Origin: Kalaharituber pfeilii
Taxonomy: Eukaryota; Ascomycota; Pezizomycetes; Pezizales; Pezizaceae
Length of the DNA stretch: 64,000 nt
Reading direction: 5' to 3'
Assembly: GCA_015179045.1 (NCBI GenBank)
Contig: WHUZ01000050.1
Span: 390,167 to 454,166 of the forward strand
Positions 46,991 to 59,788 of this stretch are shown here, piece by piece (within the stretch, counting starts at the first letter, position 1; the number at the start of each line of letters is the position of its first letter). The notes under the pieces were generated by a model. The model was not told where the DNA came from and did not search any database. It saw nothing but the letters and a program-made list of their open reading frames with translations. Position numbers and translations under genes: made by a program.

Positions 46991-48526
46991 CTGTGATTAT
47001 GCACCGGTGAGGCCATCACCTGAGGCATCGTGAAGCACAGGAAGAGCATTATTGGAAGTTTATAGAGTTTTGCAGCTGGCAGTGATAGTATTGGGATGGG
47101 AGATGTGGGGGATGTGGTTTCATATCTTTGCTATTTCAGCACATTTTTTTCTTTTTTCCTTCCCCGTTTCTTTCTTTTCTATTCACCAAAATCTGTGGTT
47201 ATTTCATTGTCTTTCCCCTCTCGTAGCGTTAATGGATAGTTTGGGTACGTATTCTATTACATATTTATGATTTCCCCCCAACCTCTTTGATTTTGGTAGG
47301 AGCGGGGATGTGTATGTTTGTGTGTTGGTGGGTGTTGGGATGATTGATACTGGCTTACTCATATTGTGGATTTCTTTTTTTTTATATATATTTAAATTAC
47401 TCGAACAAAAAAAAGTCTCATACTGAGGATACTAAGCATTTCCTTTTTTATTATTTTCTTTGTCTTCCCGTTCCATTTAGCTATGCGTGGCCAGGAGCAG
47501 GGTAGAGCAGGCTAGGGTTCCTTTTGACTTGTGAACACTGGGGAAGGTTATGTGGGCGAGGGGGGGGTGGAAATGGGGGTATGCTAGGGAGGAAAGAGTC
47601 AAGGGGAACGGGAAATCGAAGTCGACTGTGGCCCTTTAACGTGGTTTGTGTAAGTATATATATGTATGCATATGTATGGTATAGACGCAACAAGACTCGC
47701 CCTCAACCAGAAGTTTACATCGTCGTATATAGGTTAAGGCTGCTTTGTGGGGTATAATAATAGCTTGTGCGGAGGATGCTGCCGACGAGGGGCGGGGAAG
47801 GAGGGGCAGAGGCAGGGGAAAGCGCAGGGAATGTGGAGGCGGAGGGGCTGGGGACCGACGAAGGCTGGCGGAGTGGTAGGGGCTGGGCGGCGGGCCGAGG
47901 AGGACAACATGGTACTGATACTCGGAGTCGGTCTATGCCGCTGTCAACGTACTTATGTATCTTTGGCAGATGACTCGATTGCCTAATCCCTAGGCTTCTT
48001 ACTACATATGACGCCTGGGGACGACGCTAGGCAAGTACACATGTACCCAGCTGAGGGGAGACTGTACCACAGAGTGAATTAAGCTATTGCAATGAAGGCA
48101 AAATCGCTAGATATAGCCCGTTGTTTGCAAACCGCACCTGTGGGAGAGGAGGATAATACCTGCTTGGAGGGTTAACACGAAAGGAATATTTTAAGGAGAT
48201 AAAGTGGAGATCTTCCCAGATGTGCTGAACGCCGCTGTAGCTGGTTGCGAGATACAGCCGGACAGTTAAAGAAGGAGGGAGGAAGGTCCTGGGTAACGAT
48301 GAGGGGTTCGTACAATTGATAGGATCGTATGGACTCACTGAAACGTGCAGGTTTTCGACAGTTACAAACTTGGCTCCAGATTAACCACAAGAACCACATA
48401 TCCAACGTCGAAAATTATATGTAAGAATACGTAGAGTTAGTGATAAGCATTCATGAGGAACCAATTGAGGAATCCATATTCTGCAGATGTAATTTCATTG
48501 GTGAGAACCTTGTGAGAGGCGTATGC
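46991..48526. other. Spacer, unit 3/4 boundary
   Basis: T-rich DNA, then the remaining N-terminal edge of the PEX10 remnant (about 47,770-47,930, minus strand, with SSSARRPAPTTPPAF), and the unit landmark at about 47,970-48,075. The ~1.86 kb carrying the rest of the PEX10 pseudogene in unit 1 is absent, with the junction near 47,763. Confidence 0.6.
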
Positions 48527-48530
48527 TATA

Positions 48531-48639
48531 ATCGCTGATTCGGAAAGTAGCGGAATGCTGCATAAAGCGTATGCGCTATTCGCCTTTGAAATAGTGCATA
48601 GTATTATGTAGCGTTCCAATACTTTTCCGAACCAGTGAG
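48531..48639. mobile_element. 109-bp MITE with TATA flanks (unit 4)
   Basis: Imperfect ~38-bp inverted ends: ATCGCTGATTCGGAAAGTAG.. and the complement of ..CTTTTCCGAACCAGTGAG. TATA (or TA) lies on both sides (48,527-48,530 and 48,640-48,643). Units 1 and 2 have the empty site (GCGTATGCATATATAAGG at about 13,868 and GCGTATAAAAGG at about 26,287). Unit 5 has the same element at 59,682-59,788, and unit 3 its right half. Confidence 0.85.
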
Positions 48640-48643
48640 TATA

Positions 48644-50884
48644 AGGCTAAGCACTCACGGTCTTTCATACTGTAACTGCCATTTTTCAAGGCTGGAGAGA
48701 AAAAAAAAAATAAAAATACGTTGCCTTAGCAACAGTAATGTATTTTACTGTAGTACTATATTTGCCAAAAGTCCTTGAAAGAGAATTATCCTTTTCAGAA
48801 AAGCTCAACTGTTTAAATCTGTAAGAAAATTCCCACCACAAACGGTCAATTTCTGAAAAAGATATTTGAAAACGTGAAGAAAAAGATTCCTTTATCTACT
48901 CAAGAAAATTTCAATCCCAGTATGTATCTTTCTGGGCGCCCCTCCCCTACCCACCTCCGTAGGCCTCTCAACCTTCGGCTATCAAATTCTGCCTATCATA
49001 ACGGTACATCACAAGCCTAGGTACATTCACAATGTATATCGTGGTGCCCCTCCAATCAATGCCTGAAAACTTCCATTTCGCACCTCGTCTAACAGATGAG
49101 GAGCGTCTTGTTTCTTATGCGCCGTTGTGCTTTGCTCTCGCTCCCCGATCTATTAACTCTTCTCCGTAGCCGACCCTTCCTCCAGCAAGAGCAATAGCAG
49201 CTGCAGGATGAAAACTTATGGCTCTTTTTCCTCTTGATAACAACCATCTTGCAAGTACGGGCGTGTTATGGGACTGGTATCTCTTTGGCGCCCTCTCGTT
49301 CGTAAGTGTATATATAGGTGGTTGATTCCTGAGTTTTCGGGATAACTTGCAAAAATCTCAACACCTTATATATCACTACTCGCATGCCACCTTATTGAAA
49401 TCAACACCAGTGATATCGCATGTACCCTCGCTAGTATTGTAGGAAGGAGGAGATACTGTACCCAGTAGGTTTCCACCGCCTCAACCAGTATTGGAAAAGA
49501 AAACGTTTGGCAAGGTGGGTATCATGAGAGTCAGCTCCACTCGTACAAACAGGATGTACGCCACCTCCCACCTAGTCTCACTTCCGCCAGTGTGTCTGAA
49601 CTTGCCTCAACCTCTTCTTTCAACTACAGTACACAACAATTGAATTCGTCTTCTCTTCCGATAGTCTCTCGACAACTCTTGTGTGCCAATAATTCCACCA
49701 TCCACGGGTTGCTGTCCTCCAGCCATTGCCTAACTTTTCCTAGCTTCTTCGTAAGAGCCACGGGGTGATGACCCCTCACTGTGTGTGCTAATGCCAAGTA
49801 TGTGTGTACATTATGCCCTTACGCTTGTGTATGTTGCTTCTTCCACTCCTGATAGGTTGCTCCCAAGTCCGTGTCATATCGTGCCGTTGTCGTGTGGTGT
49901 TGGTTTGATAGAGAAATGGACCGCAATTGAAGTGGTGAGTGTAGCTGGCTTTAATGGTCGGTACTCTGTCATATATCGTTGTTATCGGTGTAAATGTCAG
50001 TTGTGGGCTCGGTCGAGCATCGTCTCAGACCTTGTTATAGTCCTCTGGCTGCTTCCGCTTCTTTCCTATTATATTTATAGGATTCCGTGAGTATTTGCCC
50101 GGCTTACTGTTACTCCAGGTGACGTAGGATCTCTAAGACCATATATATGAAGACCATTCGCTCTGAGAAGGTACCTTCGGGAATAGGGAGTCTTCCATTA
50201 GGTATGCCATTTTTCTAATCAATCGCTCTATCTCAACTATCATGGCAACCGATGTCTAGCGCTACATCCTTTCCATCTTCCGTTCCCTTGAGCCCGTGAA
50301 GCAGCGAGAGGAGCGCATTCGGCAGGGGGCTCTGCTGCATGGCGCGGACGCCAGGATGATACGGATAATACTGGTGATGCAGGAGGCTCAGCCAGTCATG
50401 ACGGGTCAGGCAAAAGGTGACTATAGCATCAGCTCTCCACTCATCGTGCTTGCGGGTGTCTTACCCCAACACACAGCCTCCACAGGTTGAGGTTTAATTA
50501 TTCTGCAGCGCAGCTGTTGAGTACGCTGCGACCCAGTCCAGTGCCCCATAGCCTTCCCCGCACGAAGTAAATTTATGTAATATTTGCTTGCACAACCCTG
50601 GAGGGGAAATCTGCAAGCTTATGGGCGGTCGTTAACGTTTCAATCACATATTCTATCCAAGAGTTTGCTATCGCGATATCCGTTTACAGCCCCCCAAACG
50701 TACGGTGAAAGTCCAAGTTCCCGATTTCAAGTGCTAGTAGAGTGCTTCATCCACCCGCTTGAGCTTACGATAAGAAGAGCTCTTCAATTCTGACAGATCA
50801 AGTAACAAACCTTGATTTCTCTTCAACCATCGTGAGGCTGACCATCATGTGTAATTCTTTAGCTTGTTTAGTCTCCTCCACAAC
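48644..50884 (+). other. Upstream region of NLR gene 4
   Basis: Hairpin block at 48,717-48,755, the conserved ~1 kb block (49,000-49,860), the GALLHGADARM fragment (50,296-50,490, with a small in-frame insertion compared with unit 1) and the conserved ~300 bp before the start. No gene called. Confidence 0.5.
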
Positions 50885-53800
50885 ATGGAATTAGCAGCCT
50901 CTGCTGCCGGACTGGCCGGACTGACGCTACAACTGGCCCAAGTTGCTCGAGATTGTGCCAACATTTATTCTGAAGTGAAAGAAGTTGGCTACACACATGA
51001 CTCCGTATTGCACAATCTCCGGACGGAAGGACTTCGGCTGAAGCGGTGGGAGCAAGCTTGGGGATTGGACGTTGGCAACACCCCCAGCAAGCAACTCCAG
51101 CTTGATCCTAATGACGAGCGGTCCAGATATGCGGCAGCTGGCCTAGCGAGGATTGTTTATGTGTTTACCAAGATCGCTGAATTGCAATCAAAATATCAAA
51201 TCGAACCTGAAACGAACGAAAAGAAAAGTATACGTGATAGCCTTAGGGTCAGCAAACTATTCTCTAGGTCTCGTTCCAAATCTCCAAGTCCAGCAAATGC
51301 TAGTCAGTCTACAAGCCTGAGCCCTCAGCTTTCAGGGCCTACTCTGAACAATAGTGATCTTTGTCTTTTGGCAAACCCAAAAACCCTCACCAGCACACAA
51401 TTGCTTCCAGGTCTACAAGAAGAGATTGCCTCCTTGACTAACACTGTGCAGAAAGTACAGCAGTCTCTGTCTATATATCGCAAGCTGCGTTGGGCTGGCA
51501 TGGACAAGGCAAATTGCAACGAATTGGTAGGCCAGCTCAAGGAGTACATAGACGGCCTCTTCAATGTACTGCCACCTGATCTCACTCCTATCAGTGTACC
51601 CAAGACAAGGCTTAGTTTATCTTTCAATATTCCATTCAAGATTTCTGATGTTCGGCGGAATCCTGATTTTGTTGGAAGGGAATACCTTCTCGAACAGCTA
51701 GTACATGAGATAGATGAAGGCAGGGCTGCAACGGATATTACTCAGGTAGTGCTCCATGGTATGGGGGGTATGGGGAAGACGCAAATTGCATTGGAGTATG
51801 TTTATCGCCATCGCAAAGACTACTCATCAACGTTTTGGATCAATGCATCTAGCGAGCAGACAACAAAAACTAGTTTTATTCGAATTATGGAGCAATTAAT
51901 TGAGCATCATGCGAAACTGTTAGATTCGCCGGATCACAAACATATTGGTAGTCTCCTGGGTATCGCAGGCAAGCTCGACTCGGCAGGGCTTTTTAGCACG
52001 GAAAAACCAGAAGAAGAGCAACAGGTTATCAAAGCTGTACAGAAATGGTTAACTGCAAAACCGAACAATAAATGGCTACTTGTGTTCGACAACCTGGATG
52101 ACCTGGAATCTTTTGATATAAATGATTACATTCCATCATGTGATTTTGGGACTGTGATTATTACCAGCAGAAGACGTGAGAGTGCGCAGCACCGAAGGGG
52201 CCTAGAAGTGCATCAAATGCAGAGCAATGAAGCAGAAAGGTTACTTTTGACTAGTGCAGGGTTAGATTTAGGAAGGTTCGCTCCTGAGGGTAAGTGAATA
52301 ATGTGCCTCAACATAGTTCCTTAATTAATCCAAAATTCCAAATATAGAACGCAAACTTGAGGAGACAGCAGTAGCAGCTATTGTGGAAAACCTTGGATAC
52401 CTTCCTGTTGCCATAGCTCAGGCTGGAGCATATATCAACATTCGGCAATGTTACTTCAGTCATTATCTCAGAGAGTATAAGACAAATGTCAATCGCCTTT
52501 TGAGCAGAAAATGGAACAAAGGAAAGAATGGTACATCTGTCTTTGCTACTTGGGAGTTGTCATTCAATGCAATCAAGAACCAAAATCCAAAAGCTGCAGA
52601 GTTGTTATCATTATGTGCGTTTCTTGACAATAATGATATATGTGAGGAGTTTTTGAGGCGAGGAATGAAATTAGCTATGAATGGTAGGCAACCATATATT
52701 TTTAGAATAAAATTTGTACTTATACATTACTATAGATACAAGCCTAGCAGACTCAATCCATCTACTCTTCTCATACTCGATCGCTAAGCGAACAGAGACA
52801 TACGATAGTTTCAATATCCACCCACTAGTTCACCTTTGTATTCGATGGAAACTGGAGATGGAGCCTGACGAATATCAACAAAAGGCTATTGAAGCTTTTC
52901 TTGTGGTTGCATCTGGATTCGCTACTCTCAAACGCAGAGAACGTACGGTTAGTGACTGGATCTTTGAGCGGCGAAATTTGACACATCTTTTTGCTGTGGA
53001 AAGGCAAATGAAGGATCTACCATTGGAAAAGGAGGAGTCACTGACAGCCTTGGATACTCTCTACTGGGTCTACGAAAACCACGGTCATTATAGAAAGGCA
53101 GAAGAAATATGTATGGCCGTATTGGCTACAAGGGAGAAGTTGCTGGGCACAAACCACTTAGAAACCCTGAATACTATTTATGACATGGCAGGACTATATC
53201 AGAGACAAGGGAAATATAACCAAGCACTGGGATTGTATCAGCGGGTATTAGAAGGGGGAGAAAAAGTGCTAGGTACTGATCATCAAAACACTCTTGGAAC
53301 TGTCATAGATATGGGATTGGTATATACTCGTCAAGGGAAATATAGCGAGGCACTGGAACTGTTTCAGCGAGCATTAGCAGGTTGTGAAAAATCACTGGGT
53401 GCGGACCATCTAACGACCCTTGGTACTGTCCACAACCTAGCAATGGTATATTATTATCAAGGGAAATATAATCAGGCACTGGAGCGGTGTCAGTGGGCAT
53501 TAGCAGGGTTTGAGAAGACACTGGGTGCTGACCACCCAACAACCCTTAATACTGTTAATGACATGGCCGTAGTATATGAAAAGCAAGGGAAATATAGCCA
53601 GGCACTGGAGATGTATCAGAGAGCATTAGCGGGAAAAGAAAAGACACTGGGTGCTGACCATCCAACCACCCTTGATACTATCCACAACATGGCAAATGTA
53701 TATCAAAATCAAGGGAAATATAGCCAAGCACTGGAACTGTATCAGCGAGCATTAGCAGGGTGTGAAAAATCACTAGGTACTGACCATCCAAGCACCCTTG

Positions 53801-54348
53801 ATACTGTCAACAGCATGGCAAATGTATATGAAAGTCAAGGGAAATATAGCCAAGCACTGGAACTGTATCAGCGAGCATTAGCAGGAAGGGAAAAGGCACT
53901 GGGTGCCAACCATCCAAGCACCCTTCGAACTGTCCACAACATGGCAATATTATATGAAAATCAAAGGGAATATAGTCAGGCAATGGAGCTGTATCAGCGG
54001 GCATTAGCAGGAAGGGAAAAGGCACTGGGTGCTGACCATCCAAATACCCTTGGTACTATCTACAACATGGCTATAGTATATCAAAGTCAAGGGAAATATA
54101 GCCAGGCACTGGAACTGTATCAGCGAGCATTAGCAGGAAAAGAAAAGGCACTGGGTGCGAACCATCCAAGCACCCTTGATACTGTCTACAGCATGGCAAT
54201 ATTATATGAAGATCAAAGGGAATATAGTCAGGCAATGGAGCTGTTTCAGCGGGCATTAGCAGGAAGAGAAAAGACACTGGGCGCTGAGCATTCAGATACT
54301 GTTTGGAGTATGAAGGGGGTAGAAAGATGTCAGGCTGCTCTGAAGTAA
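50885..54348 (+). CDS. NLR-like receptor 4: HeLo-like / NB-ARC / 10 TPR, 1,117 aa
   Basis: Longest intact member. Exons 50885-52289, 52348-52683 and 52736-54348; introns of 58 and 52 nt, both phase 1. The HeLo-like domain lacks one AGL triplet of copies 1 and 2 (AAGLAGLTLQ). NB-ARC motifs are all present: GMGGMGKT near residue 292, LLVFDNLDD, GTVIITSRR, LGYLPVAIAQAG and HPLVH. Residues 682-1101 form ten 42-residue TPRs, most reading like YSQALELYQRALAGxEKxLG. The stop follows CQAALK, with AACAAAATAAAG directly after. Neighbours are its own amplified spacers only. Expected to be a cytoplasmic signalling ATPase whose TPR domain senses a ligand and whose N-terminus executes membrane damage; this role is inferred from the family. 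Confidence 0.92.
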
Positions 54349-57004
54349 CAAAATAAAGTGTCAGAAAGTCACTATGGATTAGGAAAGGTTTTCTGCGGGC
54401 TTTTGTTATAGTGCTATTATTTATTTGTTTTTCAGATTATTTGGTTGTTTATTTATTCATGTATTCACGCTTTCATTTTGCATAGATGTTCCATTTCTCA
54501 TTCATATATACCCGAATAACTCGACAATTCATTGGAGAAAGTACTTGCTCTGGTTTTTTTCAATTGCCAAATAGCCGAAGTGGGGGGTGAGGGGGGAATT
54601 TGCGGGGGAGTGCGGGTCATACGGCTTTTAGATAGAGACTTTTTCACATTCAAGTGAACCTTTTCTTCATTTAAAGCTAGAACTTGTACCACATGCCCAC
54701 ATAGTCTGGCTCGGTTAAACTTGTGCGTAATAGAGGTGCGGGAGCTAAATAGGTAGGGGGTGAGGTATACAGTAGCAAAGTAAGCGGAGGTCGACTATAT
54801 ATAATATGTGCATGAGAGTGAATATTCAGTAATTCGTATGTAGTGTGTGTAGAAGAAGAGATTATGAGTAGTCTGGCACATGTAGGCTAAAATATATAGA
54901 GCGTTGGTATACGGGTCTTCAAAGGGGCTCAAGAGGATTGGAGGAACAAGAGAGAGGGCGGGGGCATGTAGAACAGAAGTCCCGTTGTCATAAGGGGAGA
55001 GGACAATAGACTCGAAGGGGGGTAATATTACTGTACATACGAGATGTTAGCAGGTTCAGGGTAACAGCATTGAACATGAACAACCTAGGGAAGGGTTCCA
55101 TGTTCAGGGTAAAGGCTGTAGGTGGAGTTAGAGAAGCAGAGGGCTGAGTGTAGCTGAGATGTGGAGCTTGTGTGAGGAAGCGAGGATGAAAGGCAACCTG
55201 CTTGGGGCTGGCAGTCATTGGCAACACCTACTGACATACATCCCCTCACTCTTCTACTCATACGCCTTCTCCCCGTCCTCGCCCATGCGTTCATGCAATA
55301 TAATGATTCTGCCTTCAATCCCTTATCCACCTCTTCATGCCCCACAAATGTACACATGTCCCTCTCGACTACCGTCGCCTTGGGCGGTAAATAACTGTTC
55401 ATAGAACTGAATTTACTACTGTATATGGTGAACAAGATAGTGATATGGAGCTTTTCTGGGTATCACAACACTCAGCGCGAAATAATGATTAACTGGGATG
55501 TTTATTCTGCAAACTGGGGTGGCATGTTCAGAGTCGTATGTCGGTAGTATTTAGTTGCATATTTTCGGCTTGTAATCCAATGTGTGATACAATGCATGTT
55601 GGCCATATGAAGCTTATTTTGACTGACGATCTACAAGGGAGTACTAGTATATATGTATGACATATAGGGCCCACTTCACCCTCGCCATAAATTGCTCCGC
55701 TCGGCATCGACTCTCCCGTGCATAGAAGCTTTAGCTTTTTGCAATCCCAGCCCTGTCCATGCGCCTTCCTATTTGCTTGTATTATGATATTTCTCGAATG
55801 GAGGAAAAACGGGCGGATCATTTCGTACGTTGCTGGTCCAATACCATGGGTCGCTTCGAGCACAAATTAGGAGATAGTGTGAGCTATCATGTTGGAAATT
55901 GAATTCCGCCTACGAAGCGTCCTCGGTCCTCGCAGGATTCACTCCCGGTCTTACAGCTTCACTCTTCCAAGAACCTTCCTTCACTTGAATTCTGCATATC
56001 TAAATATACTACACTGGCTTTCCTTTACGTTCTTCTAGTTCTCCTCTTTCAAGCATCGTTGGACAAACTTCAAATTCGGGATCACCAGTATGTACTAGTG
56101 CCGAGTTACTTTACCTTTCATCCAAAGCATTACGTTCCCATTCGGTACATTAAGAGCGTACAAAATCAAGTATCCCGGATTTCGGCAGCATGTACCAGGA
56201 ACTAGGGTCTACTAGGCTCCTGTTTCGTGACTCAGTTTTTGGCGGGTGTTACTGGGAATGTATGTACGGTGTGCTGTTCAGAACTGTTCTGGTGGCATAT
56301 AAAGCAATTGTTTGAGAATCCCTTGTGTTGGATATTGGAGGCTTAAAGTAGGAGAGACAAACAGGAATACCTACGGGACGACACTGACAATGGGTGGGGA
56401 ACTAGTACTTACTGGGTTGCGTCACACAAAGCTTATACATACTTTATGTCTGACGGAAGCTGACCCGTACCTACAATGGAAGCGATTTGGAAATCTGGAG
56501 GGATTCGATAAAGATACAGCTAGATTGAGGCGGAACCGGTGAAGTGAAGCATAACATACCAGCGACACAAAGTGGCAGACATCACCTCCGAAGTCATTGC
56601 GCAGTTACAGCACTCTGCTCCGCGAACTTCTCACATACCACACCACATCACATCAAAGGGAACAGTGAGATCCCTTTCGACTTTGACGGTGGACGTGGAC
56701 CGAGCGGCAGATTCCTGGCATGGGGCTAGATCGGTTGCTTGCTAGAAACGCACCAAGGAGAAGCGAGTAGATGTAGTACAGTATTGGCAACGGGACTGGA
56801 TCCTCATCTAGTGGTACAAGGGACATTCGAAGTGGGACATAGGGGTTGATAAGTGGAAGGAGAAAGAGAACAGCAGTTACACCGCATGATGGAGAGCCAG
56901 ATCCAACAGTTATACCCAATAAAAGCATGATTGAGATCCTGTCGAGATTCCCGTCGTGCTACGGCATAGGCCTGGTGCCGCAGACTTGCAGGAGCATCAG
57001 GGAA
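54349..57004. other. 3' flank and spacer of unit 4
   Basis: Nearly identical to 43,158-45,809 of unit 3, differing mostly by one-base indels in runs of G, C, A or T. A conserved minus-strand stretch at 55,528-55,863 contains ATHGIGPATYEMIRPFF. No recognisable gene. Confidence 0.5.
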
Positions 57005-58140
57005 TGCCGAGGGAGTTTCCAAGCTACAACGATGCAGATGGAGAAGGTGAGGAGGAAAGGGAGCCGTTGATAAGACGTTGGGATAACCATGAAATGCTCG
57101 TGTGGCAATGATGGCGATCGTGCTTCGGGAGTGGTGCAATAGGCAACTTAGCGAGAGCCTACCAGCATTATCCGTCACTCTCTCGTTAGAGGCAAAGGAG
57201 CTAAACGTCATCAGAGACGAGTAGAGAGTCCTTCCGAAGGAGAGGCGATCTTTTTCCGAGCGACGGAGAGGATGATGCAGTTCAACAGGGCAGTAAATTC
57301 TCAATTGTGCAGAGGAGCGGAAGTGGCGGTGAGGCAGCGTCGACGAGACGATTCCACAGGGTAGCATCCTATCTACTACATCCACGAGATGAAGGAGCCA
57401 GAGTCATACTACCAGCAGCCATGAAGATGAATACCATGATGATCGTGACTACTTTAATCCAAATCCTGCACATCATGAACCGTTGGATTATGCAGTGCTC
57501 ACATCGCAGGAAGCACAGATTGCGGTAGAGGAGGAAAGGGAGATTGAGAGGAAGCGAGCGCCGGCGCACGGGTTGGCGTTTGAGAAGGGCTTGAGCATGC
57601 AGAGTATCAGCACTCACACGCAAACTGCACTTCGGGATGTCTGCGTTAGCAGTAGGAACATTATCTCACGGCCAACACAACCGCAAATCTCCACGTCATG
57701 AAGCCACTCTTCCTCCGCCAAACTCACCCCGCTCCCCACACTCTCCACGCTCTGCTCGTATTTCATATAGCAACTATGACACGAGCATGAGCTCGGAAGG
57801 GGGGATGTTATCACCGATGTCATTACCTACTTCACTGCAGATGCAACCACAGTCGTATCCCCATTCTGATCCTCACAATGTCCAACAGGGAGGCAGGATA
57901 CTTTGTGCCCAAATTGCCACTATCTCAGAATTAGCAGCCATCAAGGCTGAATACGTGAGCTGGAGTTGGTGGGGGTATGATGCCGATGGCACCAATTTCC
58001 GTTGGAAGGGGGTCCAGGGTAGAGAGTTCGGTGCCGACAACGCAGAGGGTTGCCTCACCTCCCCACAAAGGGTAGTGTCAGCATCACCGTCGCCGCAAAT
58101 GGTGGCTTCATCTCTCCTTCCCACTTCGCCTCCACAGTAA
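57005..58140 (+). pseudogene. Decayed unrecognised gene, unit 4 copy
   Basis: Same remnant as in units 1 and 3. The longest open part is 57,637-58,140, containing TLSHGQHNRKSPRHEATLPP, RSARISYSNYDTSMSSEGG, QGGRILCAQIATISELAAIK and YVSWSWWGYDADGTNFRWKG. The upstream acidic part (IAVEEEREIERKRAPAHG, about 57,520-57,570) lies in another frame. A one-base deletion breaks the MLVVAMM segment near 57,100. Function unknown. Confidence 0.5.
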
Positions 58141-59681
58141 CAGCAGCAGCAGGCGGAAGGAGGGGAGCAGTCTAACAGAGGGCAATCCTGTGATTATGCC
58201 ACCGGTGAGGCCATACCTGAGGCATCGTGAAGCACAGGAAGAGCATTATTGGAAGTTATAGAGTTTGCAGCTGCAGTGATAGTATTGGGATGGGAGATGT
58301 GGGGATGTGGTTTCATATCTTTGCTATTTCAGCACATTTTTTTCTTTTTCCTTCCCGTTTCTTTCTTTTCTATTCACCAAAATCTGTGGTTATTTCATTG
58401 TCTTTCCCTCTCGTAGCGTAATGATAGTTTGGGTACGTATTCTATTACATATTTATGATTTCCCCCAACCTCTTTGATTTGGTAGGAGCGGGGATGTTGT
58501 ATGTTTGTGTGTTGGTGGGTGTTGGATGATTGATACTGGCTTACTCATATTGTGGATTTCTTTTTTTTTATATATATTTAAATTACTCGAACAAAAAAAA
58601 GTCTCATACTGAGGATACTAAGCATTTCCTTTTTTATTATTTCTTTGTCTCCGTTCCATTTAGCTATGCGTGGCCAGGAGCAGGTAGAGCAGCTAGGGTT
58701 CTTTTGACTTGTGAACACTGGGGAAGGTTATTGGGCGAGGGGGGGGTGGAAATGGGGGTATGCTAGGGAGGAAAGAGTCAAGGGGAACGGGAAATCGAAG
58801 TCGACTGTGGCCCTTTAACGTGGTTTGTGTAAGTATATATATGTATGCATATGTATGGTATAGACGCAACAAGACTCGCCCTCAACAGAAGTTTAACATC
58901 GTCGTATATAGTTAGGCTGCTTTGTGGGGTATAATAATAGCTTGTGCGGAGGATGCTGCCGACGAGGGCGGGGAAGGAGGGCAGAGCAGGGGAAAGCGCA
59001 GGGAATGTGGAGGCGGAGGGGCTGGGGACCGACGAAGGCTGGCGGAGTGGTAGGGTGGCGCGCGGGCCGAGGAGGACAACATGGTACTGATACTCGAGTC
59101 GTCTATGCCGCTGTCAACGTACTTATGTATTTTGGCAGATGACTCGATTGCTAATCCTAGGCTTCTTATACATATGACGCCTGGGGACGACGTTAGGCAA
59201 GTAACATGTACCCAGCTGAGGGAGACTGTAACCACAGAGTGAATAGCTATTGCAATGAAGGCAAAATCGTAAGATTAGCCCGTGTTTGCAAACCGCACCT
59301 GTGGAGAGGAGGATAATACTGCTTGGAGGGTTAACACGAAAGGAATATTTTAAGGAGATAAAAGTGGAGATCTTCCCAGATGTGCTGAACGCCGCTGTAG
59401 CCTGGTTGCGAGATACAGCCGGACAGTTAAAGAAGGAGGGAGGAAGGTCCTGGGTAACGATGAGGGTTCGTACAATTGATAGGATGTATGGACTCACTGA
59501 AACGTGCAGGTTCGACAGTTACAACTTGTCCAGATTAACCACAAGAACACATATCCAACGTCGAAAATTATATGTAAGAATACGTAGAGTTAGTGATAAG
59601 CATTCATGAGGAACAATTGAGGAATCCATATCTGCAGATGTAATTTCATTGGTGAGAACCTTGTGAGAGGCGTATGCTATA
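58141..59681. other. Indel-rich spacer, unit 4/5 boundary
   Basis: Colinear with 46,991-48,526 of unit 3 but missing many single bases, nearly always from runs of two or more identical bases. Includes the N-terminal edge of the PEX10 remnant (about 58,940-59,090) and the unit landmark (about 59,141-59,245). No gene. Confidence 0.6.
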
Positions 59682-59788
59682 ATCGCTGATTCGGAAAGTA
59701 GCGGAATGCTGCATAAAGCGTATGCGCTATTCGCCTTTGAAATAGTGCATATATTATGTAGCGTTCCAATACTTTCCGAACCAGTGAG
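59682..59788. mobile_element. 107-bp MITE with TATA flanks (unit 5)
   Basis: Same element as 48,531-48,639, two bases shorter, with the same TATA flanks. Presence at the same position in units 3, 4 and 5 shows that it inserted before those units separated. Confidence 0.85.
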
